Shown here piece by piece: positions 49,380-61,527 of a stretch of 64,000 bases of DNA (position 1 is the first letter of the stretch; the number at the start of each line of letters is the position of its first letter). The DNA lies in assembly GCA_032878915.1 (NCBI GenBank), contig JAVQMG010000033.1:62001-126000 (forward strand), written 5' to 3'. Both the position numbers and the translations under genes were made by a program. The stretch comes from Castanopsis chinensis. Lineage: Eukaryota > Streptophyta > Magnoliopsida > Fagales > Fagaceae. A model generated the notes under the pieces. That model was given only the letters and a program-made list of their open reading frames with translations. It was not told the origin of the DNA and did not search any database.

Positions 49380-49657
49380 ATGATCGTTGATTTTGATCCA
49401 ACTAAGATTGCAGAGTTATTCAGCCATTACGCTTCTGGATCCTCAGTGACAATCCAGTTACCTTCAAATTTGCATAATGATTCTAATTGGCTGGGATTTG
49501 CTATATGTGTTGCATTTTCAGTCCAAGAGTATCCAACTGAGTTTCTTGACAATCTGGAAACTGAAATTCCCCACCACCTTAGTTGTCTGTTTGATATGGA
49601 TATAGGTGGTTTGAAACCTCTCCATGTATATAGCACCTTTAAAAAAATCCCAGTTCA
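49380..49657 (+). pseudogene. TNL C-JID fragment III, left part
   Basis: Codes AELFSHYASGSSVTIQLPSN, NWLGFAICVAFSVQEYPTEF and a LETEIPHHLSCLFDMDIGG stretch, parallel to fragment IV at 60730-60960. It breaks off near 49657 at a T-run. The missing tail continues at 57925 on the far side of the CACTA element. Confidence 0.75.
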
Positions 49658-51542
49658 TACTTTTTTTTTTTTTTACCTTTCTTTAGTTTTCTTAAACCAA
49701 TTTACGCAATTTCTGGACTGAGTAGAGGCAGGAAAACAAGACAAAGAGAGAAAGAGAAGAAGATTTTGCACTTTTTTTTGGAATTTCGGCGTTTCAGCGG
49801 TTTCAGACCGATACGACGCGAATCAGCCTGATTCGGGGCGCAACGGCCCACATCGGCGCGAGTCGGCCCTCGTCCTTGCTTCATAGGCCTAAACCCATTA
49901 CATCTCCTCCTCTCCTCTGAGCACCGGAGCTCCATCGTGCCGCCGCACACGTTGTCTATGGAGTAGAAGCCGTCGCACCAGACTTAAGGTTTGATCTTTT
50001 ATGATTTTCTATTTCCCCAAGCTTTGGATTTCGGGATTTTGATGGGTTTGGTATAATTTTTTGGGTATCAATCTGTTTATATTCGTATGGGTTTTGTTGA
50101 TTTGGCATGGATTTTGCTTTTTTTTTTTTTGTGGGTATTTTCATGGGTTTTGTTAATGAAGTGAGTACACCTTGAGCGCAATTCTTTACATATTCTTTGG
50201 AAACCTTTAATAAATGTTTCAGTCTGTATTGAAATTTTCCATACACAGAGTGAGGACCTTTGTACATTTGTAATCAGGGAAGTGAAAAAAGAGACAGGAG
50301 TAAGTGATAAAAACACAATTTGTGGACTAAAATGAGGATGATATTTACATATGTGTAGGTTTAAACATGAAACAGTAAATCGAAGACTTATGCTTTTATT
50401 TTGTTTCAGGATGAGACAGAATTTGTTGAAGTTTTAGCATTCAGGTTAGAAAATTGCCTAGTACTAGCCAATTCACCTGCATATGAAGATATTATTGTTT
50501 TAGATGTGGGAATAGTCTTCCCTGTAAAAGCAAGTCTACTAATGTTGCATTCTGAAAAATTTATTGGAACTTGTTACACTAAAAGTTAATGTTATTATAT
50601 TGATTGTTTATAAAAAAATTGTATGTTCCCTAATCTAACCAATAGAAAAAGAAATTGAGTGGTATATTCTGATCTTAACGAAGTAAAGATTAAGCTTTTC
50701 GTTATTCTTAACGATAAAACTTACCAAACAGTTAATGAGTCTTTTCTGATATGATATACTCATTTTCAGGTGCCCACTACCGAAAGTCCAGGCTAAACCA
50801 GGAAGCCCCTAAGAAAAGAAATGGTGACAAAGATGATAACTGGCATGTGACTATGAAGTAGATCTTCCATATTGTAAAGACTAGAAGAAGAAGAAGAAGA
50901 AGAAGAAGAAGAAGAAAAACAAAAAAAGAGCGGGGGGGGGGGTGGGAGAAGCTGTATCAAACTCATTTTGGAATGCCACATCTGTGAGGTTTTCACTGTC
51001 CTGTTTTGCATGAAAGTGTTTTTTCACATGCTGGATATACTAACTTCAACCTACTGATATTAAGCCTTTTTTGGTTTCTTTCTTTTTAATGCTTACAACA
51101 AGTAGATAATGGAGATTAGAAACCTCACAGATGCCACTGAACCATTAACCTCTTATTGATATTTAGTCTTGTTTTTTGGGGTACTAGTTGTGTACAGCTG
51201 GCTGTAAATATTACTAGTAAGCTTGACAAAACTGAACTCATCTTGGTCATTGAGAAAAATGCAATGAATCACTGAATCATTAGAATCATCAGAATATAAC
51301 CAAAAAAATGTCAAAGGAAGACCCACTCAATTGAGCTATGTCAATGAGCATGCTGTTGTGGGCATAAAAATTCTCCATGAGGGCATCCTAATCTTTGCTA
51401 CTAACCTTTGATATGTAGAGATTCTATTTTATGCAATTAAAAAAATATTAAGACATCTACAAAATAGAATAAAAAATAATAAAACATCTACTTCAAAGTT
51501 ATAATCTCCTTCGCTAAACTTGAAAACATAAAAATTGGAAGA
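49658..51542. other. Unassigned insert between C-JID III and the CACTA transposase
   Basis: Not C-JID and without recognisable CACTA features. 49780-49975 is unusually GC-rich (CGGCG, CGATACG, CGCGAATC motifs) and looks like a 5' exon ending CAGACTTAAG before GTTTGATC (49988). Two later acceptor-like sites precede open frames at about 50411-50589 (DETEFVEVLAFRLENCLVLA) and 50770-50861 (a basic GAHYRKSRLNQEAPKKRN... ending in TAG). These might be exons of a captured or decayed gene, which I do not recognise. A (GAA)n run (50885-50915) and a G-homopolymer (50931-50942) follow. Confidence 0.4.
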
Positions 51543-54500
51543 TCAATCATCATCTGAGTCAGTATTCTCCTTCTGAGTCATCTTTTGTGTTTTTGTCCAC
51601 GTTTTGATCTTCTTATCCAGCATTGGTCTGCAATACTTTGATTAAACTAAATAAGTATACAAAAAAATTTTGACTATGCAATACAAAAAAAACTTAGCAT
51701 GGATAGGAAAAGTTATACTAATTTAAATAACATATTTTTAATCTAAATTTAGCAATCCTAATAATTGAAATATGAGTACAACTTATTTCAACAACCTCAA
51801 GAAAATAGCAAAAAATATTAATGTTGATTATACTAAAAAATATATAAATATACCTGTGTAGTAGGTTCTTGCATAGAATTAAAGCCCATCTACTGTAGTT
51901 CATCTCATCATCTTCTTCATTTGCTTCGGCCACATGTGTATTGAATCTTTGAACCTCTTCTTCTTGATAAGGCTCTTCTTCATTTTCGGGCATGTCATAA
52001 AAATTTCTTGGCTTGGTCTCAATCACAACGCTCCATGCTAGATCTTTTATACAATTTACGTAGTAAACTTGTATTGCTTGGCACGCTAACACAAATGGCT
52101 CTTGTGTGTTTAGCTTACGTGTTCTATTAATACTAGTGATTCCATAACGATCTAGCTTATAACCAATTCCTTCTCGAGCTACATCATACCAATCACATTT
52201 AAACAAAACAACAGAATTTCCCTTTGTGTAACGGAGTTCAATAATGTCTATTATCAATCCATAATAAGACATATTTTGATATTCCCCTCTCACCATAACA
52301 CCGCTATTTTGTGTTTTTTTACCATCATCGCGTTGTTTTGTACGGAACCTAAACCCATTGACATTGTAACAAGGGTAGTGTGTAGCTCGCTTATCTGGAC
52401 CCCAAGCCAATGATCGCACATGCTCGTCAACTTGCTCGTTTCCATCATTATAAAGTTTTGTGATCTACAAAGATATATAAATAATGTAAGATTCATGCTT
52501 AAGTAATTAATTTATAAAAAAAATGGATGAACCAATGTGATTGTACCCTTTCTTTGAACGAACAAATGAACTCATGTCTATGCATCTCATCGACATTGAC
52601 ACCCAAGTCTACAAGGATGTTCCTATGTTCTCTACATATAAGATATCATAATAGTCAATCTTCAAAGTTTATACAAGAATATTAAAGAGTTGATGTACAA
52701 GAAGTAAATCTTACTGAACAAGGGCTCGATCTCATCACAATTTTGTAGGACATAAAGCGATGCTGCATAGTAATCAGTGTTGTTTAACTCTCGTACTACA
52801 CTCTTCCCAGAAGGGCGGCCTCTCCTAGAGAATATGGGTAATCGAGGGGTATCATCACATGTTGCTGGACATCGATCATCATTTCGCTCAGGTCGATTAA
52901 ATATTGTTTCGATCCCAATCAGATATCGTGAGCAAAATGTTAGACATTCATCCGCCACATACCCTTCTGCAATCGACCCTTCTGGGTGTGCCTTGTTACG
53001 AACATAACCCTTGAGCTTGCACAAATACCTATTGATGCATTAAATTAATATGAGTAATTTAAAAAAAAAAACTATATTGTAAATAATATCTCATTTTAGC
53101 TTTCACTTATCAAAAAAAAAAAAAACTCATTTTACCTTTCAATCGGATACATCCATCGATATTGCACTGGACCGGCAACTTTAGCTTCCCAAGGTAGATG
53201 AATTGGCAAGTGTACCATTACATCAAAGAAAGCAGGTGGAAAAATTCTTTCTAACTTACAAAGAATTATAGGAATTGTGTGCTCCATATGCTCCAAGTCC
53301 TCCAACCGTAAAACTTTAGAGCATAATTCTTTTAAAAAATTGCTAAGCTCGATCAAAGCATCAGATACCTTCTTAGGTAATAATTCACGCACTACAAGAG
53401 GGAGTAATCTCTCCAAGAAGACATGACAGTCATGAGTTTTCATACCAAAAATCTTCTGTTCTCCTACATTCACACACCGAGACAAATTTGCGGAGTAGCC
53501 ATCTGGAACCTTTATATTTTGCAACCACTGAAGCACAGCCTTTTTCTCATCTTTTGAGAGTGTATAACAAGCACGAGGAAAAGTAGTCTTCCCATCTTCT
53601 GGATGAAGTTCCTTGCGTATACCCATCATTTTTAGATCGAGCCTAGCATTTAAGGAATCTTTGCTTTTCTTATCAATATCTAATATTGTCCCCATCACAC
53701 TATCACATATGTTTTTTTCAATCTGCATCACATCTAAATTATGACGCAACAACAATGTTCTCCAATACGGCAAATCAAAGAAAATACTACGCTTCTTCCA
53801 ATTGTGGCACTTTCCACGCCCAGGTAACCTTTTCCTTTTAACGGCCTTGCCTAGTGTTACTGGTGGCAGAGTACCAAGTTGATTCAACACATCATCACCA
53901 GATAATCGTTTTGGTGCCCCTTTTCTCTCTCTCTTACCATCAAATTGTGCTTTTTGTGATCGCCATTTATGGTCAGGAGGAAGAAATCTACGATGATCCA
54001 TATAGCACATTTTGCCACCATGCTTTAACCTACGATGAGAAGTCTCACTACCACAACAAGGGCATGCAAGATTCCCTTGTGTACTCCAACCCGAGGTATA
54101 AGCATACGCAGGAAAGTCATTAATAGTCCACATTAATGCAACTCTCATTTGAAAGTTTTCTTGCGTTAAAGCATCATAGGTTTCAGCACCCTTTTCCCAT
54201 AATTCTTTTAACTCATCAATTAATGGCCTTAAAAATACATCAATATCATTTCCAGGACCCTTTTGGCCCGGAATAAGTAGAGACATGAATAGATAAGGCT
54301 CTTTCATACACATCCACGGGGGAATATTGTAAGGGAATACGACAACAGGCCAACAACTATAGCTAACACTCATGTTTCCAAAAGGATTAAAGCCATCAGT
54401 AGCTAACCCAAGCCTTACATTGTGAGGATCTAAGGAAAAGGACTCATGAGTTCGATCAAATGATTTCCAAGCCTCAGCATCTGCGGGATGCCTTAGTACT

Positions 54501-55396
54501 TCATCATTAGAACGATTCTCATGGTGCCATCTCATGTCTGGAGCTGTTTTTGATGACATAAATAATCTTTGTAGCCTCGGCTTAAGAGGAAAATATCGCA
54601 ATACCTTCCATGGGACTTTTTTAGCATCCCTTTTACCACCCTTGCTATTTAACTTCCATCTTGAGATCTGACAAACTGAGCACTTATATGCTTTAGAATG
54701 CTCCTTGTAATATAGCATACAATCATTTTTGCATGCATCGATCTTTTCATAGTTTAGACCAAGATCACTCACAATCTTCTTTGCCCCATAGTGGGATATG
54801 GGCAATTTTTCGCACATTGGAAATGCATCCTTTAGTAGCTCCAGCAAAATTGTGAATGAGTTGTTGCTCCATGAATTCTTGCACTTTATGTGCATTAATT
54901 TGACAATAAAGGACAAATTGGAATACTTTTTACATCCCAAATAAAGTGGTTGGTCTGCTTCTTTAACCAATCTATAAAACTCCTTTGCTTCTTCATTTGG
55001 ATCTTGCGATTCACTCCCACTTGTTTCCTCAACATCTCTCATATGAGGATAAGCATCCCGTATCATATTATGGATATCATCAATACTTTGTTCATCATCA
55101 CTACTATTATCCTCATCCTCATCCTCATCACTACTTTCCTCGTCCTCATCACTATTTCCCTCTCCATAGAGATGCCATCTAGTATAATCACGCCTCATCC
55201 CTTTCCATAAGAGGTCTCTTGTAACCTCAACTCGTGTTCTTCTGTATCTATTGTTACAATCATTACAAGGACATTTTATCTTCATATCTTCATCTTTGAT
55301 ACGTTGAAATGCATAATCAACAAACTCTATTACTCCATTTATATATTCCTCACATGACCTACTAGAAAGACTGATCCAAGATTTATCAACCGGCAT
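51543..55396 (-). CDS. CACTA (En/Spm) transposase, five exons, intact frame
   Basis: Exons 55396-53136, 53028-52715, 52629-52547, 52464-51854 and 51627-51543 join in frame into 1117 residues. Seen: an N-terminal transposase-associated region (MPVDKSWI..., KIKCPCNDCNN), an acidic linker, the Transposase_21 core (DMRWHHENRSNDEVLRHPAD, WPVVVFPYNIPPWMCMKEPY, LACPCCGSET, HDCHVFLERLLPLVVRELLP), then the conserved LKGYVRNKAHPEGSIAEGY block (DUF4218-like) and a DUF4216-like part (LFKCDWYDV). The protein cuts and joins element ends during transposition. Start ATG 55396 fits the family; no stop or frameshift interrupts it, so the copy may be recent. Exon 3 uses the second AG of a tandem AG acceptor. 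Confidence 0.92.
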
Positions 55397-55435
55397 TATA
55401 TCTACACCCTTCAAAAATGACATAAATATTAACAA

Positions 55436-57224
55436 TTATTCCTGTCTAAATTGTGATAGATAAACTTATTATAAAAGTTAAAAACAAAAGCACTAAATTA
55501 ACAACACCACATGAAAAACTTAATTAAATTTAGAGGTACACTAATTTAATTAAATAATTATAAACAAATAACATGAACTAATAACAGTACCCAATCAAAA
55601 GAGAGACTGTTAAAAGAAAACTAATAATTTCTTCATTATTAACTCACACAAAAAATCCACATATTCAAAACATATAAATAAATAAATATAACTATATATA
55701 TATATACACACACACACTTTACTTTCTACCACCTACCATCACTTTTGAGATAAGGACAAAACTAAACACATGACAATATATATCATCTAAATCAATCACC
55801 TAGGCTTCTACGTATACCATTTTATTATTTTTTCCCCCTACCACCTACCACCTACAGGAAAACAACAATTATTTCTTTTCTTTTCTTTTTATCTTTCTTT
55901 TTCATGGTGGCATGTCAGAACTCAAAGCGCAAAAAGTTTTTATATGTTCAGTATTTTGGCATTATTACTACAGATTTTTATATGTCCAGTACTTTATGCC
56001 TATTTGCTATCTCATTTTAAACTTACTCTTTTTACATTTTAAATAATATTATATATTTTTTCACTCATTTTTTCACCCATACGTATTTAAAAAAATTATA
56101 AAAATTTCATCTCAAACTATAAAAATTTCATCTCAAACTACTCTACCAAACACTTTACTAATACACATATTATTATATATCCGCAACACAAATACTATTA
56201 TTATACTATCATTACTTCAACAAATACTTATATTATTTAAAAGTGGTCAATAGTACTATTTATCAAGTCTCCCTGGTAGTTTCACAGACAAAAAATTGTT
56301 CAAACAGTACACTAATCAATATTATATTATTATTATTATTCTATTATTAAAGCTTCAACAAATGCTTATATTTTTGCAAAGTGTTCAATAATACTATTCA
56401 TCAAGTACTCCTCTGTAGTTTCAGGTTTCACAGACAAAAAAAAGTTTGAACGGTACACTAATATATTATTTTACATCCACCTCATAAATACACAACCACC
56501 AACTATTCATTCAAATATATTTATTTAACAAAAAAAATTCCAGCCATTCATTCATTGGCTTTTTGGCTCACATCCAGCCATCTACTATCACTATATATTT
56601 ATTCATCGGATTCATTTATCCACAACATCCAGTATAACTGTACAAAAAACTAAAGTGCAGGCAAAGAGCGTGAGAGAGAGTAAGTGATACCAATGGCTCA
56701 GCAAGGCAATTGAATTCTGGCAAGTATGGAGAACGATGATGTAGAGATAAGCAAAGATACTGACGGCACAAGAGAGTATCTGTAAGACAGAGTTGTGTTT
56801 TTTATTTTTCTATTTTTTGGTTTTTGTACTAAGAATTAGGGATTTGTTGAGGCAGACAGATTTGGGCTTTTTTTGTTTTTGTTTTGTTTTTTGTAATTAG
56901 AGATATGTTTACCTGAAAGGAATTTTCTATATTTTTGGGTTTTTTAACCTTTTTTTTTTTGTTGTTAAAAAGATGGGTTTGTTCCCATTATTGTACCAAC
57001 TTTATTTTATTTTTTGAATTTTTTTCAACAAATTTGTAATGGTCAATTATAAAATTTTAAAGTATAATTTTTTTTTTTTTTTTTTATGACCTGAATTTTA
57101 AATTTCTTGTTGCCAAATTCTAAATTTTGAGAGGGGTGGGGGTAGGAGGGAGGGGGTGGTGGTAAAGAAAAAAAAACTGTTACCAAATTATAAAGAATAC
57201 CTTCTTTTTTTTAAAGCAAATTAA
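55436..57224. other. Non-coding 5' part of the CACTA element
   Basis: AT-rich. Contains a short tandem repeat at about 56095-56145 (AAAAATTTCATCTCAAACTA twice) and a diverged direct repeat of about 110 bases (from about 56214 and about 56351: CTTCAACAAAT(A/G)CTTATATT, ATACTATT-ATCAAGT, TTTCACAGACAAAAAA). Long T-runs occur near 56951 and 57069. No gene seen. Confidence 0.6.
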
Positions 57225-57910
57225 CTATTTACGATAGTCACGTTTGTCGTAAATACAATCTCAATTAGAAAAAAAAAAAGTAATTAATTGCGATGGATAA
57301 ATGTGTGTCACAAATGTGAAACGTAAAGGGGGGAATTTTGCCTCCAAAATATTTTACCATTTTCGATGGCCTCATGTCTATCGTTAATACCCTTTTTTAT
57401 ATTTACGATGGAATCATGTTTGTTGCAAATAATAACACCATAAAAAATATATATTTTGTATTTTCGATGCACAAAGGCCGTCACAAGTGTTAATAGTGCT
57501 GACGGTGTTTATTCTGTTGTCGTAAATAATACCATCTTTTATATTTACGATGGAAGATTGTTTGTCGCAAATACTAACACCATAAAAAATATATATTTTG
57601 TATTTTCGATGTACCAAAGTCCTCACAAGTGTTAATAGTTCCGACGGTTCTTTGTTTAGTCGTCATAAATAATACCTTACTAGCGACAAACATTTTTATG
57701 CCGTCGTAAAAAGTAAGGCGGGAACATTTCCCTCCAAAAAAAATCACATTTTCGACAAAAATAATTGGCATTTTCGACAGACTCATTTTGCCATCACAAA
57801 TGTGTTGATATTTGACGAGTCATTGTCGATGGAAGAGACTTGCCGTCGAAAAAGCTAGTTTTTACGATGGCTTTTTGTAATCGTCGAAAAAGTTTTGTCG
57901 CAAATAGCAA
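57225..57910. repeat. CACTA subterminal repeats
   Basis: Short motifs of the kind TTTACGATGG / TTTTCGATG and their opposites TGTCGTAAAT / GTCGCAAAT recur more than ten times in both directions. Such subterminal arrays are the binding sites of En/Spm-type transposases. A tandem duplication of about 130 bp (from AACACCATAAAAAATATATA at about 57434 and about 57569) sits inside. Confidence 0.8.
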
Positions 57911-57924
57911 TCTTTTTTGTAGTG

Positions 57925-58034
57925 TCATTTGGCTATCCTATATACCATATTGGCGGCTTTCAGATAAGATAAATCAATGCAACCACATAGAGGTCTCAAT
58001 TGCAAGCGACTGGCCAGGCTGGATTGTACAGAAG
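57925..58034 (+). pseudogene. TNL C-JID fragment III, middle part between two insertions
   Basis: Directly after the CACTA end, TCATTTGGCTATCCTATATA parallels ATTCATTTGGCTATACTACA of fragment IV (about 60999). The coding continues as HIEVSIASDWPGWIVQK. It is cut at 58034 by the LTR element and resumes at 60552. Confidence 0.8.
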
Positions 58035-60546
58035 TGTCACGTCCTAGTCAATCAGACCAGGAAAACAAAAATGAAAGACAAATTTTTTAATGGTTCCCAC
58101 ATGCCCCCCACCTAACCCCTTCCCCCCACTCATTTCCACTCACTCCCTTATCCATTGACCGGCTCCTCACTCTTCCTCACTTCTCTTTTCTTTTTCATTT
58201 TTCAGTTGCTTCTCTTCACTCCCTCAAACTCTCCAGCCGGTACCTCCATATCACTACTTCCACCATCATTTTTAGGAAGATCACTGAAAAATTCTTGTGA
58301 ATTTATAAGCACCTTCACATCTTTTATTTGAGGTAAAAATTTCTAATATTTTTGGTGGGTTTTACACTTTTGCTTGAGGTTATTTTTATCTAAGCTTTAA
58401 TAATGATACCCATGTGTTTTATGAGTATTGGAAGTGATATTTATGTGTTTTTAATGTATGGGTTTTGTATTTGTAGACTTATTTGATGAGTGTCTATATA
58501 ATTTGTGCTAATAATGAATACTTAAGATATATGTATGGTGGAAAATTTAGGGGTTTTAAGTTATAACACATGATGGTTAGTAAATTTAATTTTTTCATTG
58601 CCATTGGATTTATTTGGAGTTAGTTGAAGTCCTAAATTTCTTGTCTTGGAGAATATTTTGATTTTGCTTTCATAAGTCTCTTAATGATATGTGTAAATTT
58701 TACGGAAGTTAGTCATAATGTTGGAGATGATATTAAATGGGTTAACTTTAGAAATTGGAGTTTATGCCTTGTGAATCAATTTGTTGAGAAACTTTGGAAG
58801 TAGAATATGTTATTATTGATGAAGTTAAATACTAGGCTTACCTAATTAAATGCTCATTTGGTAATGGCTAAATTGTAGCTAGATACAATTTCAAGCTCTA
58901 TGCTTATTGTGATAAGTTTACTTGATATTGTTTAGGTTGTAGCTAATCTTTTTGGAGCTTGGAGAATTAGGATTTTGTGGTTACGAGGTAAGTAACTATT
59001 AATGGGATTTTGAAAAATAATCATATTGCATAAATGTTGTTTTTGAGTTAGACACGCTTTTGGAAACTACTTATGGAAACTATATTTTCCTAAAAACTAT
59101 TGTGTCATAACCTTAATATATATTTATATATGTATATATATATATATATATATGATTATATATATGAAAATGCATCATATTTGGTATTGCATTTGGGGAA
59201 ATGCATGAATTGTTCATATGAAAAAATGAGCATCTTTTATTTAATCTTTGATAAGAAAATCATGGATTTTATAGTGTATTGGAAAATTTGAAGATGCTTA
59301 TCTTGTCTTAGTACTTGAGAAATTCATAGAAAATCCTTTTGGCAAGAATGAAGTTGAAAACCTTACAAACTTTATGAAAGTAGATTATTTAAGGTTTTTC
59401 TGAAACTACTTGGATATAAATTATGTGTTTCAAAGTAATGTAACCTGAGAGCATCATGTAGTTTTAACACCATGCCATGTGTGATTTGTCGGTGATCACC
59501 TGATTTGGTTTTCGTAGTCTTTGTGACAACGGAATCAAATCTAGGTTAGTGCCCTTTCATTTTGGATGACGCATTCTACCCTGCTGTCCATGGGGGGAAG
59601 AGGTTCCTTAAGTATGTGTAGGTGAGGCTGTTGCCCATGGGGACAAGAGACCACATGCAAGAGAGGTCCTATTTGATGCGCTTTCTCTGCTGCCCATGAG
59701 GGGAGAGAAAAACCTTGAGGGTATGGGTGAGGCTGCTGTCCATGGGGCCAAGAGTTTGCATACCAGAGAGGACAATATCATGCCGGTTGTGAATGAGTGG
59801 ATTCCTTGATCGGTCTATGTGGTAGTGTGGTATATTTGTGATAATTTACCATATTTTAGATTTTATGGCTTTGAAAATGATATTATTAGTGCTCACAATT
59901 ATAGTATATAGTTTTAAGGTATTTACTTTGGGAAACTTTGTGTTTCGATATTTAATCATTCTTGTCATATAATAATATTGAAGATGAAACTTGTATTCCC
60001 CCCTCTCCCATTAATTATGCTACTTACTGGGTTTTAGCTCATCCCACCCTCTAACAGTTTTTCAAAGTAATTAGCTATACCTTGGATATGAAGTTTACTT
60101 TGTTGGTGATGATTGAAGTGTTGTGTTAAATTTGGAGACTTTTGTTGTAAATGGTTGGTGACTCGATAATTGCTATGTTCAACAAGACATTAATTAATTC
60201 TATAGGAGGTTGGTCACTTGAGGCTTGTTAGCCTTTGGCGTGGTAGGCCTAGACTCGATGTTAATTTCCTTATTCTTGATAAGATTATGACTTTGTATAA
60301 TTTAATTAGAGTTTTGTGATATATTCATGTATTATGTGGAGACACATGATTTTAGTTATTGTTCGTAAATGTGTTATAGAGCTCTAACTTGTAATGTGAA
60401 GATTTATGGTTATATATTTTTATTCTATGGAAATGAAAGGAATATAAAAATCTCCTATAGTTTGGTTTTCCAAAAATGAAAAAATTTACGGGTATCTTTG
60501 AGATGTGTTTCTCATGCTTTGGACCTTTTGGGTTCGGGGCGTGACA
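58035..60546. mobile_element. 2.5-kb solo-LTR-like element with perfect AGAAG target duplication
   Basis: Starts TGTCACGTCC and ends GGGGCGTGACA, so its ends are inverted and TG...CA as in LTRs. It is flanked by AGAAG at 58030-58034 and at 60547-60551. No gag-pol frame lies inside. Removing the element and one AGAAG restores a continuous C-JID reading (...GWIVQK then CGLRLVYLQDE...), which proves insertion. Either a solo LTR of a large gypsy-type element or a non-autonomous element of that length. Internal GC-richer blocks with repeated GCTG(T/C)CCATG(G/A)GG lie at 59580-59760. Confidence 0.85.
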
Positions 60547-60551
60547 AGAAG

Positions 60552-61385
60552 TGTGGACTTCGTCTTGTGTACCTACAAGATGAACAAGAGTTTTGGCAAA
60601 TTCGATTCCACTTGAGGGCTTCACTTTATGACAATTGGGACATCATTCATGAAGATTTAGTGGAACACCGACCATTAAAATCATCCTCAAATCAAACATT
60701 CTTTATGAATAAATGTTTTCCTCAAAGTGAAATTCCGGAATGGTTTAGGCATCAAAGTACAGGCCCATCTCTGTCTATCCAGCTACCTTCCAATTTCAGT
60801 AACGCTAGTACTTGGATAGGACTAGTTTTATGTGCTTCATTTTCAGTCCATGAGCATCCAACTATCACAAGTGATAATCTGGATTCAGTCATTTCCCACC
60901 ACCTTTTTTGTCATTTGGATGCTGAGAAAGGTAGCCTAGAATCTTCCCTTCTCTATCAAATCACTCAAGAGAACTTCACGTGGTTAAATACATAGAGATT
61001 CATTTGGCTATACTACATACCTCGTGGGTCATTGTCAGATTTTATTAATTAGAGTAGTCAGATTGAGGTTTCAATTGGAAGCGACTTCCCAGGTTTGATG
61101 GTGAAGAAGTGTGGGCAACGTTTCTTATACCATCGAGATGTGGAAGAGTTTGAGCAAACGATCATTAAGCGCTCTACTGTGCCTTTTTACAATATGGAAC
61201 TCATTCATCAATTAGTAGCTAGTGATTCTTCAAATGATAAGCCAAAGAATGAAGCTGGTTCTTCTTATGAGGATCCAAAACTTGGAAGGTTGAGAAGACC
61301 CAATTACTTAGAGCAAAGCAGTAGAGATAGCATCTATCTTGAAGATCAACACCCTCATAATCAACTCAGCAAAAGTGATTTATAG
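60552..61385 (+). pseudogene. TNL C-JID fragments III (end) and IV
   Basis: The first part completes fragment III (CGLRLVYLQDEQEFWQ) and leads without a stop into a new module: CFPQSEIPEWFRHQSTGPSL, SIQLPSNFSNASTWIGLVLC, VISHHLFCHLDAEKG, NFTWLNT, ending at a TAG at 60995. The tail, IEVSIGSDFPGLMVKKCGQR and FLYHRDVEEFEQTI, follows after stops near 60993 and 61051 and continues to TAG 61385. It shows that at least two C-JID modules stood in tandem in one reading frame. Confidence 0.8.
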
Positions 61386-61527
61386 GTAACAAATTAATGT
61401 GTATTTTTTTTTCAAATTACTATCAAGCTTCCTTCTACTTCAGTCATCAGTGGCATTGTCTGATCCCCCTTATAGGGAGAGCCATAATTGAATCACCCCC
61501 TCTGTTACCGATTTTAACAATTTTGAA

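Larger units (their letters stand above)
51543..57924 (-). mobile_element. CACTA transposon with right terminus, left end not found
   Basis: The terminus at 57924-57911, read on the minus strand, is CACTACAAAAAAGA, the diagnostic CACTA end. The next three plus-strand bases (TCA, 57925-57927) are the expected 3-bp target copy. The transposase gene points inward from this end. I found no matching CACTACAAAA start on the plus strand left of 51543, so the left end is lost or heavily altered. Confidence 0.85.

Noticed and set aside
49702..49950. Arg-rich minus-strand frame
   Set aside because: A by-product of the GC-rich stretch; no domain and ends in poly-Phe from a homopolymer.
50775..50790. 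CACTACCGAAAG as the left CACTA terminus
   Set aside because: It is preceded by GCC instead of the TCA target copy, matches the right end only partly beyond CACTAC and lacks subterminal motifs.
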